Program-made: the position numbers and the translations under genes | Notes under the pieces: generated by a model | Seen by the model: the letters and a program-made list of their open reading frames with translations, nothing else | What the model was told of the DNA's origin: nothing | The model's database searches: none | Assembly: GCA_020638155.1 (NCBI GenBank) | Contig: JACKJB010000005.1 | Coordinates: 1 to 64,000, forward strand | Source: Rhodospirillales bacterium | Lineage (GTDB): Bacteria; Pseudomonadota; Alphaproteobacteria; Micavibrionales; Micavibrionaceae | Reading direction: 5' to 3' | DNA length: 64,000 nt | Part shown: positions 24,520 through 33,874 of the stretch, one piece after another | How positions within the stretch are numbered: position 1 is the first letter of the stretch | Layout: each line of letters begins with the position of its first letter

Positions 24520-25716
24520 TCAAAGAAACAGGATCAAAAGCGCGGTATAACCGTATAGCCGGTCATTTGAAATTTCCCCGTCGGCATAAAACCCAGCCAG
24601 CGGCACATCCCCGATAATTTCGCGCACAAGCCGCATCTCACCGCCCGTACCGTCACCAAAATCCGACATGGTCCGCGCCACACAAGATATATAGAGCGCA
24701 CCTTGCGGTGCGAACACCCCCTGCTCGGCGGTAATTCTGTCTCTTAATTCGAGCAGTTTGCGCGACAGGTCAGCACGTACGGTTTCATGATCCCGGTGCA
24801 CGAACATCATCTGCTCGCCGTTTCCCGCCTGGTGCGCCACGGCAATCCAGCCTTTGTCCGGATCGATCCCCATCGCATTACGCACAAGGTAATCCTGCGT
24901 ATCACTCCCCGGCACAGGAAAGGCGACATGGACTTCGCCCCGGAACAGTTTTTCCTGATCCGTGGCCTTGTCTTCCCCGGAGTCTTTATGCTGCTGCCGG
25001 GCCATTTCCTTTAAGTCTGCGGAAAACACATCGAAAGCGCGCTGGCCGTCCAGCTCCATAATGACATGCTCATCACAGCGCGTAATAGTATGCACCGGGC
25101 CGACCGGGGCGCAGCCCTGCGTTAATACCGTCGCCACCGCTACGGATTGCGAGAAAGCAACCCCCGATACGCCGCCCTGCACAACCTCATCGGCAAACTG
25201 GAGATGCTTCGTGCGCGAAGAGCTCATTCCGCCCGCAACATACCCGCCGGTCATACGACCCAACAAGGACAATGTACGCACCGGGTCATTTTCCGGCACC
25301 GGGTCGCCGTGCACCAACACCAGCATCGGGTCACGATCTTCAACCCAGTTTTCCAGCGCTTGCTGCGCCGGGGTCAGATCAAGCTCAATCGGCGGGAAAA
25401 CACAGAATTCCTCCTCGGGGATCCGCCCGATCAGGATCGATATCGCAGGCTCGTCAACATATTCCACCCCGACCGCGCAAATCCCCAGCCCGACAGACCC
25501 GGTCCAGTGATCGATCCCTGTTACGGTGCGGCAAAGATTGATGATGCTGACCGCATCATCGGCGAGCACATCGGACATATATATAAAGCCGATATTGAAA
25601 TCATCCTGCCTGGCCCTGGCCTGTTCGATCAGCTCAAGCACGGCCCGCGCCGTATCACGCCAGTCCGTCCCGGAGGCGCTGGCAGAGGCAAATTTACTTG
25701 ACGAAAAGAAACTCAT
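24520..25716 (-). CDS. FIST-domain sensory protein
   Basis: 398 residues, soluble. The N-terminal FIST domain has NIGFIYMSDVLADD, GSVGLGICAVGVEY and GYVAGGMSSSRTKHLQF; the C-terminal FIST_C domain has LVRNAMGIDPDKGWIAVA, GALYISCVAR and AGFYADGEI. FIST proteins are thought to bind small ligands and feed signalling pathways, often beside kinases or GGDEF proteins. No partner is adjacent here. It is divergent from the Glu-rich protein gene. Confidence 0.88.
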   Translation of the reverse strand: MSFFSSSKFASASASGTDWRDTARAVLELIEQARARQDDFNIGFIYMSDVLADDAVSIINLCRTVTGIDHWTGSVGLGICAVGVEYVDEPAISILIGRIPEEEFCVFPPIELDLTPAQQALENWVEDRDPMLVLVHGDPVPENDPVRTLSLLGRMTGGYVAGGMSSSRTKHLQFADEVVQGGVSGVAFSQSVAVATVLTQGCAPVGPVHTITRCDEHVIMELDGQRAFDVFSADLKEMARQQHKDSGEDKATDQEKLFRGEVHVAFPVPGSDTQDYLVRNAMGIDPDKGWIAVAHQAGNGEQMMFVHRDHETVRADLSRKLLELRDRITAEQGVFAPQGALYISCVARTMSDFGDGTGGEMRLVREIIGDVPLAGFYADGEISNDRLYGYTALLILFL

Positions 25717-25878
25717 GATCTTGCTTTGTCCCTTCCCCGGATGGTACGGCGGACTATATTGGAGTATAACGTTGTTTGTGACAAAGCATCAATGGTCCCC
25801 TTTTAAATAGGTGGTCACAAAGCATAAAACATGCTTATGATTTCAGGATGCTCTTTTTACCAGCTCAGGAGATTTTCG
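25717..25878. promoter_or_regulatory. Divergent region between FIST gene and Glu-rich protein gene
   Basis: About 160 bases. It holds a direct repeat of ACAAAGCAT (25,781-25,789 and 25,817-25,825, each followed by an AA one base later), spaced 36 bases apart, and AT-rich promoter-like hexamers. The repeats could be binding sites for a regulator of either gene; no clear -35/-10 pair stands out. Confidence 0.3.
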
Positions 25879-26436
25879 ATGACCTTTCCTTCCCGTTTTC
25901 TGATGTGTTGCGCTGCTACACTGCTATTCTCTATTGCACCTGCCAGCGCAGAGCCCATGACCGCCGCGGAAATCGAAGCCCAGGAAATGGGTCTTATTAG
26001 CGATGAGGAGGCACAGGCGATTAACGAGGCCGGGGCTGCCGCAGAAGAGATGAGCGCCGAAATGGCCGAAGACATTGCCGAAGACGCCATCGAGGAGATG
26101 GCGGAAGACCTTAAGGTAGAGGATGAGGGCACCGAAGAAGCGGAAAAGCAGGCTGAAGAGCCGGAAGCCTCCTCCGCAGAAGAAATACCCGAAGACGCTT
26201 CTGAAGACGCTGATATGGCAACAGAAGAAAGCGTGACGGACGAAGGCGCTATCACAGAAGACAATGTCGATGAGGCCACTGAAGCCGATGAAGAGCAAAG
26301 CCCTGCTATGCCTGAAACCGAAGAAGATATAGAGCTTGAGCTGGGCGATGACGGTGCCAACGATGATGAGGCTGCCCAAACCCCGGCTGAGTCGAAGCCG
26401 CACAAAAACAAGCGCTGGTGGGGCCGCCCATATTAA
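25879..26436 (+). CDS. Exported Glu-rich protein of unknown function
   Basis: About 185 residues from the ATG at 25,879, which has AGGAG upstream; the in-frame extension to 25,831 is less likely. The signal peptide ends near ASA (about 25). The mature protein is dominated by Glu, Ala and Asp with almost no hydrophobic residues, and ends with a short basic tail (KPHKNKRWWGRPY). It is probably disordered and strongly acidic in the periplasm. It might bind divalent metals or basic proteins; no family is recognised. Confidence 0.7.
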   Translation: MTFPSRFLMCCAATLLFSIAPASAEPMTAAEIEAQEMGLISDEEAQAINEAGAAAEEMSAEMAEDIAEDAIEEMAEDLKVEDEGTEEAEKQAEEPEASSAEEIPEDASEDADMATEESVTDEGAITEDNVDEATEADEEQSPAMPETEEDIELELGDDGANDDEAAQTPAESKPHKNKRWWGRPY

Positions 26437-26526
26437 GGGGGTGATTTTGGCAGGTTTTCTGCTACACTATCTGCTGTCTTTGGCATTCATTCCAATGCCG
26501 CATCACAAGCAGAAGGAACCGGAACT

Positions 26527-27105
26527 ATGGACGGATTTGTCATTTTACTGATTATCATCGCCGCCGTGGCAGTTTTCGCGATCTCTATTTATAACCGCCT
26601 TGTCGCGCTGCGCCAGACCCGTAAAAACGCCTTTTCCGATATCGATGTCCAGCTCAAGCAGCGCTATAACCTGGTGCCGCAGCTTGTGGAAACCGTCAAA
26701 GGCTACGCCAAACATGAAAGCGAGACTTTCGAAAATGTCACCGAAGCGCGCTCCGCGATCGGCAAGGCGAAAGCCGGACCGGGCGGGGACCGGATCAAGG
26801 CTGAGAACGCACTCGCCGGGGCCCTGATGGGGCTGATGGCCGTGGTCGAGAATTATCCTGACCTCAAAGCCGACCAGAATTTCCAGCGCCTGATGGCCGA
26901 GCTGTCCGATATCGAGAACAAGATCGCCGCCTCACGCCGTTTCTTCAACAGCGCCACCAACGAATATAATACGCAGGTCCAGCAGTTTCCCGGCAACCTG
27001 ATCGCCAATATGTTCGGGTTTGGGGAAGAAGCGTTCTTTGAAGTGGAAGAAGCACTGAAAGACGCCGTTAACAAAGCACCGGACGTTAATTTCACCGGCG
27101 CGTAA
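26527..27105 (+). CDS. lemA: LemA family protein
   Basis: 192 residues. An N-terminal membrane helix (about 4-22) is followed by the LemA signature YNRLVALRQTRKNAFSDIDV then QLKQRYNLVPQLVETVKGYA, and a helical domain ending in FPGNLIANMFGFG. LemA proteins are membrane-anchored helical proteins, often beside M48 proteases as here. The molecular role is unclear. The next gene starts about 20 bases later. Confidence 0.95.
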   Translation: MDGFVILLIIIAAVAVFAISIYNRLVALRQTRKNAFSDIDVQLKQRYNLVPQLVETVKGYAKHESETFENVTEARSAIGKAKAGPGGDRIKAENALAGALMGLMAVVENYPDLKADQNFQRLMAELSDIENKIAASRRFFNSATNEYNTQVQQFPGNLIANMFGFGEEAFFEVEEALKDAVNKAPDVNFTGA

Positions 27106-27124
27106 ATAAAAGGCCACCGCTCAT

Positions 27125-28255
27125 ATGGCTGCCGGATTACAGACCCATATCTGGAACAACAACCTGCGCTCTGTGCTGCTGCTGGTCAGCTACCCCTTCC
27201 TGATCCTGCTGCTATTCGGGGCTGTGGCCTTTCTTGGCGGCAATATTATGGCATACGGTCATAGCGGCGGCGCAGTTAGCGGACAACAACTCATGGATAC
27301 CGGCCTTGCTTTCAGCAAAGAAGCCCTGATTACCTGGTGGCCGCTGGTATTTATCGTCGTGATCCTGTGGTTCATGATCGCCTATTTTTTCCAAGCCAGG
27401 ATGATCCGCGCCTTGTCACACGCCCATCCCGTAACCCGCGAGGAAGAGCCGGAGCTTTATAATCTTCTTGAAAATCTCTGCATATCGCGCGGTATGACCA
27501 TGCCCCGGCTTGAGATCATCGAAACCCATGCCCGTAACGCTTTTGCCAGCGGGATTGACGAGCAAAGCTACTGCATCACGGTGACGCGCGGGCTGATGCA
27601 ATCGCTGCAAAAAGACGAGCTGGAGGCGGTGCTGGGACACGAGCTGACCCATATTATGAACCGCGATGTCCGCCTGCTGATCGTTTCGATCATCTTTACC
27701 GGGATGATCGGCTTTTTCGCCCAGATGGCCTGGAGCAGCATCCGTTTTAGCATGTATGGGCGGCGCAAAGATGCGCGGGTCATGATGTTTATTTTCGCGG
27801 TCGCGGCCATTTTGTGGATCGGCTATATGGCAACGATGTTTACCCGCTTTGCCCTGTCACGGCGGCGCGAATATATGGCCGATGCCGGGGCGGTCGAGCT
27901 GACCAAGAACCCGGATGCGATGATGCGGGCACTGTTGCGACTGTCCGGGAAAGACAGGATTCCCGAGGCGACCGACGATATTGCGCTGATGTGCATTGAA
28001 AACAGCCGCAAGTTTTTCGGGCTGTTTACCACCCATCCGCCGCTGGAAGACCGTATTGCCGCGATCTCGCAAGTGACCGGAACGCCGATCCCTGAAATCA
28101 GGCCGGGAACACGGACTGATGATGAAAGCCGCTTTACAAACCCGGAAGATAACACCAATCCGTGGGTAACGGCGACCAGGCGCGGACGGAAATCGCCGTG
28201 GGAGCGCAGTCAACCGCTTGCAAAACCCCCGCGGAAAAATTCCCAAAAGCTTTGA
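27125..28255 (+). CDS. M48-family membrane metalloprotease (HtpX-like)
   Basis: 376 residues. Two N-terminal hydrophobic segments (about 18-40 and 70-92), the zinc site HELTH (about 172-176) within VLGHELTHIMNRD, two further hydrophobic segments (about 185-205, 220-245), and the third zinc ligand region REYMADAGAVELT. These are the features of HtpX-type proteases that clear damaged membrane proteins. It forms an operon with lemA. The C-terminal extension after THPPLEDRI is basic and Pro-rich. Confidence 0.92.
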   Translation: MAAGLQTHIWNNNLRSVLLLVSYPFLILLLFGAVAFLGGNIMAYGHSGGAVSGQQLMDTGLAFSKEALITWWPLVFIVVILWFMIAYFFQARMIRALSHAHPVTREEEPELYNLLENLCISRGMTMPRLEIIETHARNAFASGIDEQSYCITVTRGLMQSLQKDELEAVLGHELTHIMNRDVRLLIVSIIFTGMIGFFAQMAWSSIRFSMYGRRKDARVMMFIFAVAAILWIGYMATMFTRFALSRRREYMADAGAVELTKNPDAMMRALLRLSGKDRIPEATDDIALMCIENSRKFFGLFTTHPPLEDRIAAISQVTGTPIPEIRPGTRTDDESRFTNPEDNTNPWVTATRRGRKSPWERSQPLAKPPRKNSQKL

Positions 28256-28333
28256 AAAACGGTAAAATAGACTATATAAGTTCTGTATTATAAGTTTCTT
28301 ATAATTATTTGGAATTAAGTGGAGAGGAAGATT

Positions 28334-29038
28334 ATGCAACCAGAACGTTCCAACGCAACGCAGACAGGCAGCGCCGTCAATTATGACGCCGGGCTGCACG
28401 CGCACCTGCAACGCATTTATAACCGTATGACGCTGGGTGTGCTTGTCACAGCGCTAACGGCCTATTTTGTTTCTATGACCCCGGCCCTGATGTCGCTGTT
28501 TCTGACACCGCCGATCGTTTATGTCGTCATGTTTGCGCCGCTGGCCGTGGTCTGGTTCGGTTTTAACCCGATGACCATGTCTTCGCAAAAACTGCAAATG
28601 AGCTTTTTTGCCATCAGCGTGCTTTACGGGATCAGCTTCTCGGTCATTTTCCTTGCCTTCACAGGCGAGAATATTGCCCGTGCATTCTTTATCGCCACCG
28701 GCATGTTTGCGGGCCTGAGTATCTTCGGCTACAGCACCAAGAAAAACCTCGACGGGCTGATGAGCTTTGCCATCATGGGCGTCTGGGGTGTCCTGATTAT
28801 GAGCCTTTTAAACGGCTTCATCTTTAAATCCGAAGGGCTGTTCGACCTGATTTCCGCCGTTGGCATCCTGGCGTTTGCCGGAATCACCGCATGGCAGACG
28901 CAGGCGATGAAAGAAATGTATCACCCGGCGGCAGGCGATGAGGCCAACAGCCGCATGGGCTGGAGTGCTGCGCTAACGCTATATATAAGCTTTATCGCGC
29001 TGTTCCAGCATATCCTGCATTTTACAAGCCAACGTTAG
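28334..29038 (+). CDS. Bax inhibitor-1/YccA family membrane protein
   Basis: 234 residues with seven hydrophobic segments. The N terminus (YDAGLHAHLQRIYNRMTLGV) and the C-terminal TLYISFIALFQHILHF are typical of the BI-1/YccA/YbhL family. Members are membrane proteins associated with stress responses, possibly calcium leak, and YccA interacts with FtsH. The ATG at 28,334 follows GAGAGGAAG. It lies downstream of the M48 gene and before a strong terminator. Confidence 0.93.
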   Translation: MQPERSNATQTGSAVNYDAGLHAHLQRIYNRMTLGVLVTALTAYFVSMTPALMSLFLTPPIVYVVMFAPLAVVWFGFNPMTMSSQKLQMSFFAISVLYGISFSVIFLAFTGENIARAFFIATGMFAGLSIFGYSTKKNLDGLMSFAIMGVWGVLIMSLLNGFIFKSEGLFDLISAVGILAFAGITAWQTQAMKEMYHPAAGDEANSRMGWSAALTLYISFIALFQHILHFTSQR

Positions 29039-29064
29039 AGCGAATCCTATTCTTACTATTTTAC

Positions 29065-29090
29065 AGCCCGGCCTCCAGCGCCGGGCTTTT
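29065..29090 (+). terminator. Rho-independent terminator after the BI-1 gene
   Basis: An 8-bp GC-rich stem (AGCCCGGC / GCCGGGCT) with a 7-nt loop, followed by a T run on the plus strand, 27 bases after the stop codon. It should end the lemA-M48-BI-1 transcript. Confidence 0.85.
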
Positions 29091-29155
29091 TATATACGAG
29101 ATCATGCCAGAGTATTCATAATGCATCCTCCATCACAAAGCGCTAAAATGGTCTT

Positions 29156-30592
29156 ATGTACCATGAAAGCGAAATACATATCCTGTTGATCGAAGATACG
29201 GCGGCGCTGCTGGAAATGTACGCGCTGGCGCTGGAGCAAAAAGGCTACCGCGTCACGCAATGCCAGAACGGGCAGGGTGCGCTTGACGCGCTTAAGGCGG
29301 ACACGCCGTTCGATATGATCCTGCTGGACCTGAAATTACCGGATATGGAAGGGATCGATATCCTGCGCCGCATCCGCGGACAAAATCATAAAATGCCGGT
29401 GATCGTCATTACCGGGCACGGCTCGATCAATACCGCGATTGAAGCCATGCGAGAAGGGGCGTGTGATTTCCTTGTCAAACCGTTCGACATCGAACGGCTT
29501 TACGGTGCCATAGAAAGCGAACTGGACAAACAGCCGCTGGATACGATGCCCGAAGCGCTGGCAGGCTATTGCGGGGAAGATTTGCCCCACACGCCGCCAC
29601 AGCAGCCCGCAAATCCCGCCGCGTTTGGCGGCTTTATCGGTACCTCGCCGATCATGCAGAAAATTTACGGGCAAATCGAGAACGCGGCGCGCAGTACCGC
29701 GACCGTTTTCATTACCGGCGAATCCGGCACCGGCAAGGAAGTCTGCGCCGAGGCGATTCACAAATACAGCGCCCGCGCCGGCAAACCTTTCGTGCCGATC
29801 AACTGCGCCGCCATCCCGCGCGACCTGATGGAATCCGAACTGTTCGGTCACGTCAAAGGGGCCTTCACCGGCGCGATTGCCGACCGGGACGGGGCGGCGC
29901 GGCAGGCCAATGGCGGGACCCTGTTTCTTGATGAAATCGCCGAAATGAACCCGGACATGCAGACAAAATTACTGCGCTTCCTGCAAACGCTCAGCTTCCA
30001 GAAGGTCGGCAGTAATAAGCCCGAGCAGACCGATATCCGCATTATCTGCGCCACCAACCGCAACCCGTCCCATGAGATCAAGGCGGGGCGGTTCCGCGAG
30101 GATCTGTTTTACCGCCTGCATGTGCTGCCGCTTTATATGCCGCCCCTGCGGGAGCGCGGGGAAGATATCATCGACATCGCCCAGACCTTATTACGCCGCT
30201 ATGCCGCCGAAGAACGTAAAGATTTTGAAAGCTTCGGCACTGACGCCCTTGAGGTCATGCGCCGGTACGGCTGGCCGGGTAATATCCGCGAGCTACAGAA
30301 TACGCTGCGCAATATCGTCGTCATGCATGACGGCCCGGTTTTAACCGCATCGATGCTGCCTGCAACCGTCCGGAACAGCAACGCGGCGTCACCTCCCCGG
30401 CACACAGAGACGCCCGCACCCTCCTCCCCCTCACAGATCAGGCCGCTGGCTGACATTGAACGTGAAACGATCGAGCAGGCCATCGCCCTGTGCCGTGGCA
30501 ACATCCCCAAAGCCGCCGCAGCGCTCGGCGTATCGCCTTCCACTATCTACCGCAAAAAGGCAGGCTGGGAGGAAGAAAAGCAGGCTGTTTAA
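29156..30592 (+). CDS. NtrC-type sigma-54-dependent response regulator
   Basis: 478 residues in three domains: a receiver (about 1-120; phospho-acceptor Asp in LLDLKLP), an AAA+ activator domain (about 158-400; Walker A GESGTGKE, the sigma-54 contact loop GAFTGA, Walker B GGTLFLDEIAEM), and a Fis-type HTH at the C terminus (GNIPKAAAALGVSPSTIYRKK). It activates sigma-54 promoters when phosphorylated. No histidine kinase is adjacent. It is most like the LuxO/NtrC groups. It could in principle act on the sigma-54 promoter at 13,381, but FlbD-type regulators are more usual for flagellar genes. Confidence 0.93.
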   Translation: MYHESEIHILLIEDTAALLEMYALALEQKGYRVTQCQNGQGALDALKADTPFDMILLDLKLPDMEGIDILRRIRGQNHKMPVIVITGHGSINTAIEAMREGACDFLVKPFDIERLYGAIESELDKQPLDTMPEALAGYCGEDLPHTPPQQPANPAAFGGFIGTSPIMQKIYGQIENAARSTATVFITGESGTGKEVCAEAIHKYSARAGKPFVPINCAAIPRDLMESELFGHVKGAFTGAIADRDGAARQANGGTLFLDEIAEMNPDMQTKLLRFLQTLSFQKVGSNKPEQTDIRIICATNRNPSHEIKAGRFREDLFYRLHVLPLYMPPLRERGEDIIDIAQTLLRRYAAEERKDFESFGTDALEVMRRYGWPGNIRELQNTLRNIVVMHDGPVLTASMLPATVRNSNAASPPRHTETPAPSSPSQIRPLADIERETIEQAIALCRGNIPKAAAALGVSPSTIYRKKAGWEEEKQAV

Positions 30593-30660
30593 TTTTCCCA
30601 TCGCCCCGGCACCCCCGCCGCGCTATGCTGTGCACAGTCATTTTCTTAGAAGGAGAGATC

Positions 30661-31824
30661 ATGCTGCGCGCTGCCCTGTTGACCACGCTGTTGTTTTTAT
30701 CCGCCTGCAGTTTTTTCGGACAGGAAAAACAGGATACTGAATCACTGCCGCTGGTTTTAAAACCCGCCGCTTACAGCGAGCTGCCCGGATGGGATGCGGA
30801 TAGCCAGGACCAGGCCCTGGCTGCGTTCGCCCGGTCGTGCGCGCGGATCCTAAAACGCGAAGCCGCTGATGATTTCGGCCCTGTCGGCGGGACGTACGGT
30901 GACTGGCAGGCGCCCTGCGCGGCCCTGCCTTCGGAGCAAGCAGGCACCGATGCGATCCGCAGCTATTTCCAAAAATGGTTTACACCCTGGAAAGCCGGCA
31001 TGGGCGGCGGCGAGGAAACGGGCCTGTTCACCGGTTATTACGAACCGCTGCTGCGCGGCTCGGCGATTAAAACCCCGCCCTATACTTATCCGCTTTATGC
31101 AAGACCGGACGACCTGGTCATGGTCGATCTGGGCGCTTTCCGTGACGAGCTTAAAGGCCAGCGCATTGCCGGACGCGTGGTCGATGCGCACCTGAAGCCT
31201 TACGAAGACCGCGCCGCGATCGATGCGGGCAGCTGGCCGCATAATGATAAAGCGCTGCTATGGGTTGATGACCCGGTCGATGCGTTTTTCCTGCATATCC
31301 AGGGATCGGGCCGGGTGCAGTTCCCGGACGGATCCGCGGCGCGGGTCGGCTATGACGGGCAGAACGGGCATGTGTATTACGCGATCGGACGCGAGCTGAT
31401 AAAACGCGGCGCACTTGAAAAAGACAAAGTCTCACTGCAGACGATCCGCGCCTGGCTGGCGCAGCACCCGGAACAGGCGAACGAGATCATGCATCTGAAC
31501 CGCTCCTACGTGTTCTTTAAAATGCTGGAGGGCGACGGCCCGCTCGGCGGGGAAGGGCTTGCCTTAACGCCGGAGCGCTCGCTTGCGATCGACCGCTCCA
31601 AACTCTCTTATGGGATTCCGCTCTGGGTGGCGATCGATTCGCCCGTGCCTGACGAACCGCCGCTGCGGCGTCTGATGGTGGCGCAGGATACCGGCGGGGC
31701 GATTCGCGGCGCCGTGCGCGGGGATGTGTTCTGGGGGCACAGCGAACGGGCCGAATATTTGGCTGGACATATGAAAGCGAAGGGGCAATATTGGCTGCTG
31801 TTACCAAAAACAATAACACCATAA
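30661..31824 (+). CDS. mltA: Membrane-bound lytic transglycosylase A (MltA)
   Basis: About 387 residues from the ATG at 30,661 (AGAAGGAGAG upstream); the longer ORF overlaps the preceding gene and has no signal. It has a lipoprotein signal with lipobox LSAC. The MltA domain includes GLFTGYYEPLLRGS, HIQGSGRVQFPDGS and the catalytic-region AQDTGGAIRGAVRGDVFWG with the conserved Asp. It cleaves peptidoglycan to 1,6-anhydro-muropeptides at the outer membrane. In many alphaproteobacteria mltA lies in the oriC-proximal cluster near Tim44. Confidence 0.93.
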   Translation: MLRAALLTTLLFLSACSFFGQEKQDTESLPLVLKPAAYSELPGWDADSQDQALAAFARSCARILKREAADDFGPVGGTYGDWQAPCAALPSEQAGTDAIRSYFQKWFTPWKAGMGGGEETGLFTGYYEPLLRGSAIKTPPYTYPLYARPDDLVMVDLGAFRDELKGQRIAGRVVDAHLKPYEDRAAIDAGSWPHNDKALLWVDDPVDAFFLHIQGSGRVQFPDGSAARVGYDGQNGHVYYAIGRELIKRGALEKDKVSLQTIRAWLAQHPEQANEIMHLNRSYVFFKMLEGDGPLGGEGLALTPERSLAIDRSKLSYGIPLWVAIDSPVPDEPPLRRLMVAQDTGGAIRGAVRGDVFWGHSERAEYLAGHMKAKGQYWLLLPKTITP

Positions 31825-31848
31825 TAAACAGATACAGGGAGATTTTTG

Positions 31849-33057
31849 ATGACACTGACCATCGAAGATTTTGATATGACCGCCGATCGCGGCTTTTTGA
31901 CCCCCCATAATATGGACGAGGTCAGCCTGCCCGCAGATTTCGCGCCGCTTTTACACGCAGGCAAACATCTATCCGATTATATGTGCGCCGGGCAGACGCA
32001 TGAGTATTTAAACAAGCTGCCGGAAATCGATATGGACAAGCACCTGGACAGCCTGTCCGATGCGCAGCGCCGGATGCTGATGGTGCATTTTTCCTTTATC
32101 GTGCAGGCTTATGTCTGGGGCGGCGGCGATGTGCCGCAAACCCTGCCGCGCAATCTTGCCGTGCCTTTTTGCAAACTGGCCGATGCGATGGGCCTGTTCC
32201 CGCTGCTCCCTTATACCGGCTATACGCTGGATAACTGGGCGAAGCTGGATAAAAACGGCCCGGTTACGCTTGAAAATGTCTATGTGATCCAGAACTTCCT
32301 CGACGGGCAGGATGAAAACTGGTTCATCATGGTGCATATTGAAATCGAAGCCAAAGCCGGTCCGGCGCTGGCCGCGATCCCGGCGCTGCTTGATGCCGTG
32401 GATGCCAAAGACGTGCAAACCGTCATGAAGCAGCTTACCGTCATCCGCGATGCGTGGACGCTCATCAACCCGGTGTTCGACCGGATGCCGGAGCGCTGCG
32501 ATCCTTATATTTATTATCACCGCGTCCGCCCTTATATTCACGGCTGGAAAGGCAACCCTGCGCTGCCGGACGGGCTGATCTATGAAGGCGTTGAAAAATA
32601 CGCAGGCAAGCCGCAGCCTTTCCGCGGCCAAACCGGGTCGCAAAGTTCGATCGTGCCGACAATGGATGCGCTGCTCTGCATTGGTCATGAAAACGATCCG
32701 CTGCGTGAATATCTGGACGAGCTGCACCAGTACCGTCCGCCCAAACACCGCCTGTTTATCGAAGCGGTGCAACAGCGCAGCACCCTGCGCAGTTTTGTCG
32801 CCGGGTCTCACAATGCTGAAATGGTGCTGCTCTATAACGAGATCGTCGATCACGTGCAGAAATTCCGCACCCGCCATCTTGAATACGCGGCGAGTTACAT
32901 CAACAAGCAGGCCCGCGATTCCGAAGGCAACCCGGTTGATATCGGCACGGGCGGCACCCCGTTCATGAAGTATCTGAAAAAGCACCGGGACGAAAGCGCT
33001 GATCATTTGCTGCCGATCCCGGAAACAAACGGTCATAACGGGCACAAAGCGGCTTAA
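31849..33057 (+). CDS. Indoleamine 2,3-dioxygenase-like haem protein
   Basis: 402 residues, all-helical. The family signature is clear: VQAYVWGGGDVPQTLPRNLAVP early, IHGWKGNPALPDGL in the middle, the GTGGTPFM loop near the end, and FRTRHLEYAASYI with the probable proximal haem His at about residue 343. Indoleamine dioxygenases open the indole ring of tryptophan to N-formylkynurenine. The ATG at 31,849 follows CAGGGAGA. It lies next to NAD salvage genes, suggesting a tie to NAD supply, but kynureninase and later kynurenine-pathway genes are not in the window, so the substrate is not certain. Confidence 0.85.
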   Translation: MTLTIEDFDMTADRGFLTPHNMDEVSLPADFAPLLHAGKHLSDYMCAGQTHEYLNKLPEIDMDKHLDSLSDAQRRMLMVHFSFIVQAYVWGGGDVPQTLPRNLAVPFCKLADAMGLFPLLPYTGYTLDNWAKLDKNGPVTLENVYVIQNFLDGQDENWFIMVHIEIEAKAGPALAAIPALLDAVDAKDVQTVMKQLTVIRDAWTLINPVFDRMPERCDPYIYYHRVRPYIHGWKGNPALPDGLIYEGVEKYAGKPQPFRGQTGSQSSIVPTMDALLCIGHENDPLREYLDELHQYRPPKHRLFIEAVQQRSTLRSFVAGSHNAEMVLLYNEIVDHVQKFRTRHLEYAASYINKQARDSEGNPVDIGTGGTPFMKYLKKHRDESADHLLPIPETNGHNGHKAA

Positions 33058-33075
33058 GAGAAAATCACAAGAAGA

Positions 33076-33771
33076 TCAGAACGGCGAAGACGGCTTAAAT
33101 CCCGGTTTCGCCGTTTCCGTTAAGCCGTATAGCCCCCGCTTTAAAATCTCCTGCTCGACCCTTGGCATCAGGTCGCGCAGGTTTCTTTTACCCGCCTTTA
33201 AGTCCTGCAGGATCTGGCTTGAGGAGATATCGAAGCCCGGCGAGTCGATAAATGTCCAACCACTATTTTTTCCAGCCAGGTCTTCCGGGTTATCGACTTT
33301 TAAATGCGCCGCATATTTTGCCGCGACACTTTCCAGCGCCTTATCTCCGTCACCAGGCCGGGCCAGGACAGCCAGAGCGTGATTGTCTATGATCTCCTGC
33401 CAGCGGTTCCATTCATGGAAATTCGTCAGATTATCCGCCCCCATAATCCAGACAAACTCGATATCAGGATAACGCCTTTCCAGTTCGGCCAGGGAATCGG
33501 CGGTCTGGGTCGAGGCAAAATCCTTCTCAATATCAGTCGGCTTGAGCCACGGATGAGCTTCGGCAATCATCCGGCACAGATCCATCCGGTCCTCGAGCGG
33601 GGCGTAGCGCGCCGGGTCCTTGAGCGGGTTTGACGGGGTCACCATCATCCAGACTTCATCCAGCTTGAGAAAATGATACGCAAAGAACGCGGCAATAAAA
33701 TGCCCGTAATGCGGCGGATTGAAAGACCCGCCATACAAGCCGACCCTTATCTTGCTTTGTTCCTGCGTCAT
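33076..33771 (-). CDS. nadD: Nicotinate-nucleotide adenylyltransferase
   Basis: About 231 residues from the ATG at 33,771. The nucleotidyltransferase motif VGLYGGSFNPPHYGH is at the N terminus and the ISSSQI motif (FDISSSQILQDL) is near the C terminus; WIMGADNLTNFHEW is also typical of NadD. It makes nicotinate adenine dinucleotide from NaMN and ATP. The extended ORF to 33,876 would overlap the divergent pncB start and lacks support. It is convergent with the dioxygenase gene. Confidence 0.93.
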   Translation of the reverse strand: MTQEQSKIRVGLYGGSFNPPHYGHFIAAFFAYHFLKLDEVWMMVTPSNPLKDPARYAPLEDRMDLCRMIAEAHPWLKPTDIEKDFASTQTADSLAELERRYPDIEFVWIMGADNLTNFHEWNRWQEIIDNHALAVLARPGDGDKALESVAAKYAAHLKVDNPEDLAGKNSGWTFIDSPGFDISSSQILQDLKAGKRNLRDLMPRVEQEILKRGLYGLTETAKPGFKPSSPF

Positions 33772-33874
33772 CTGAAGCTCTAAAAACCCTTGCTTTATAT
33801 ACATAATTTTGCTTAGGTGCCAAAATAACCATAAACCGCTTATTTGACAAGTTTTTGCAGGAAAGAGAGCACTC

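Noticed and set aside
32008..33045. 345-codon antisense frame opposite the indoleamine dioxygenase-like gene
   Set aside because: Long antisense frames arise from codon bias here; the plus-strand product has clear family motifs and this one has none.
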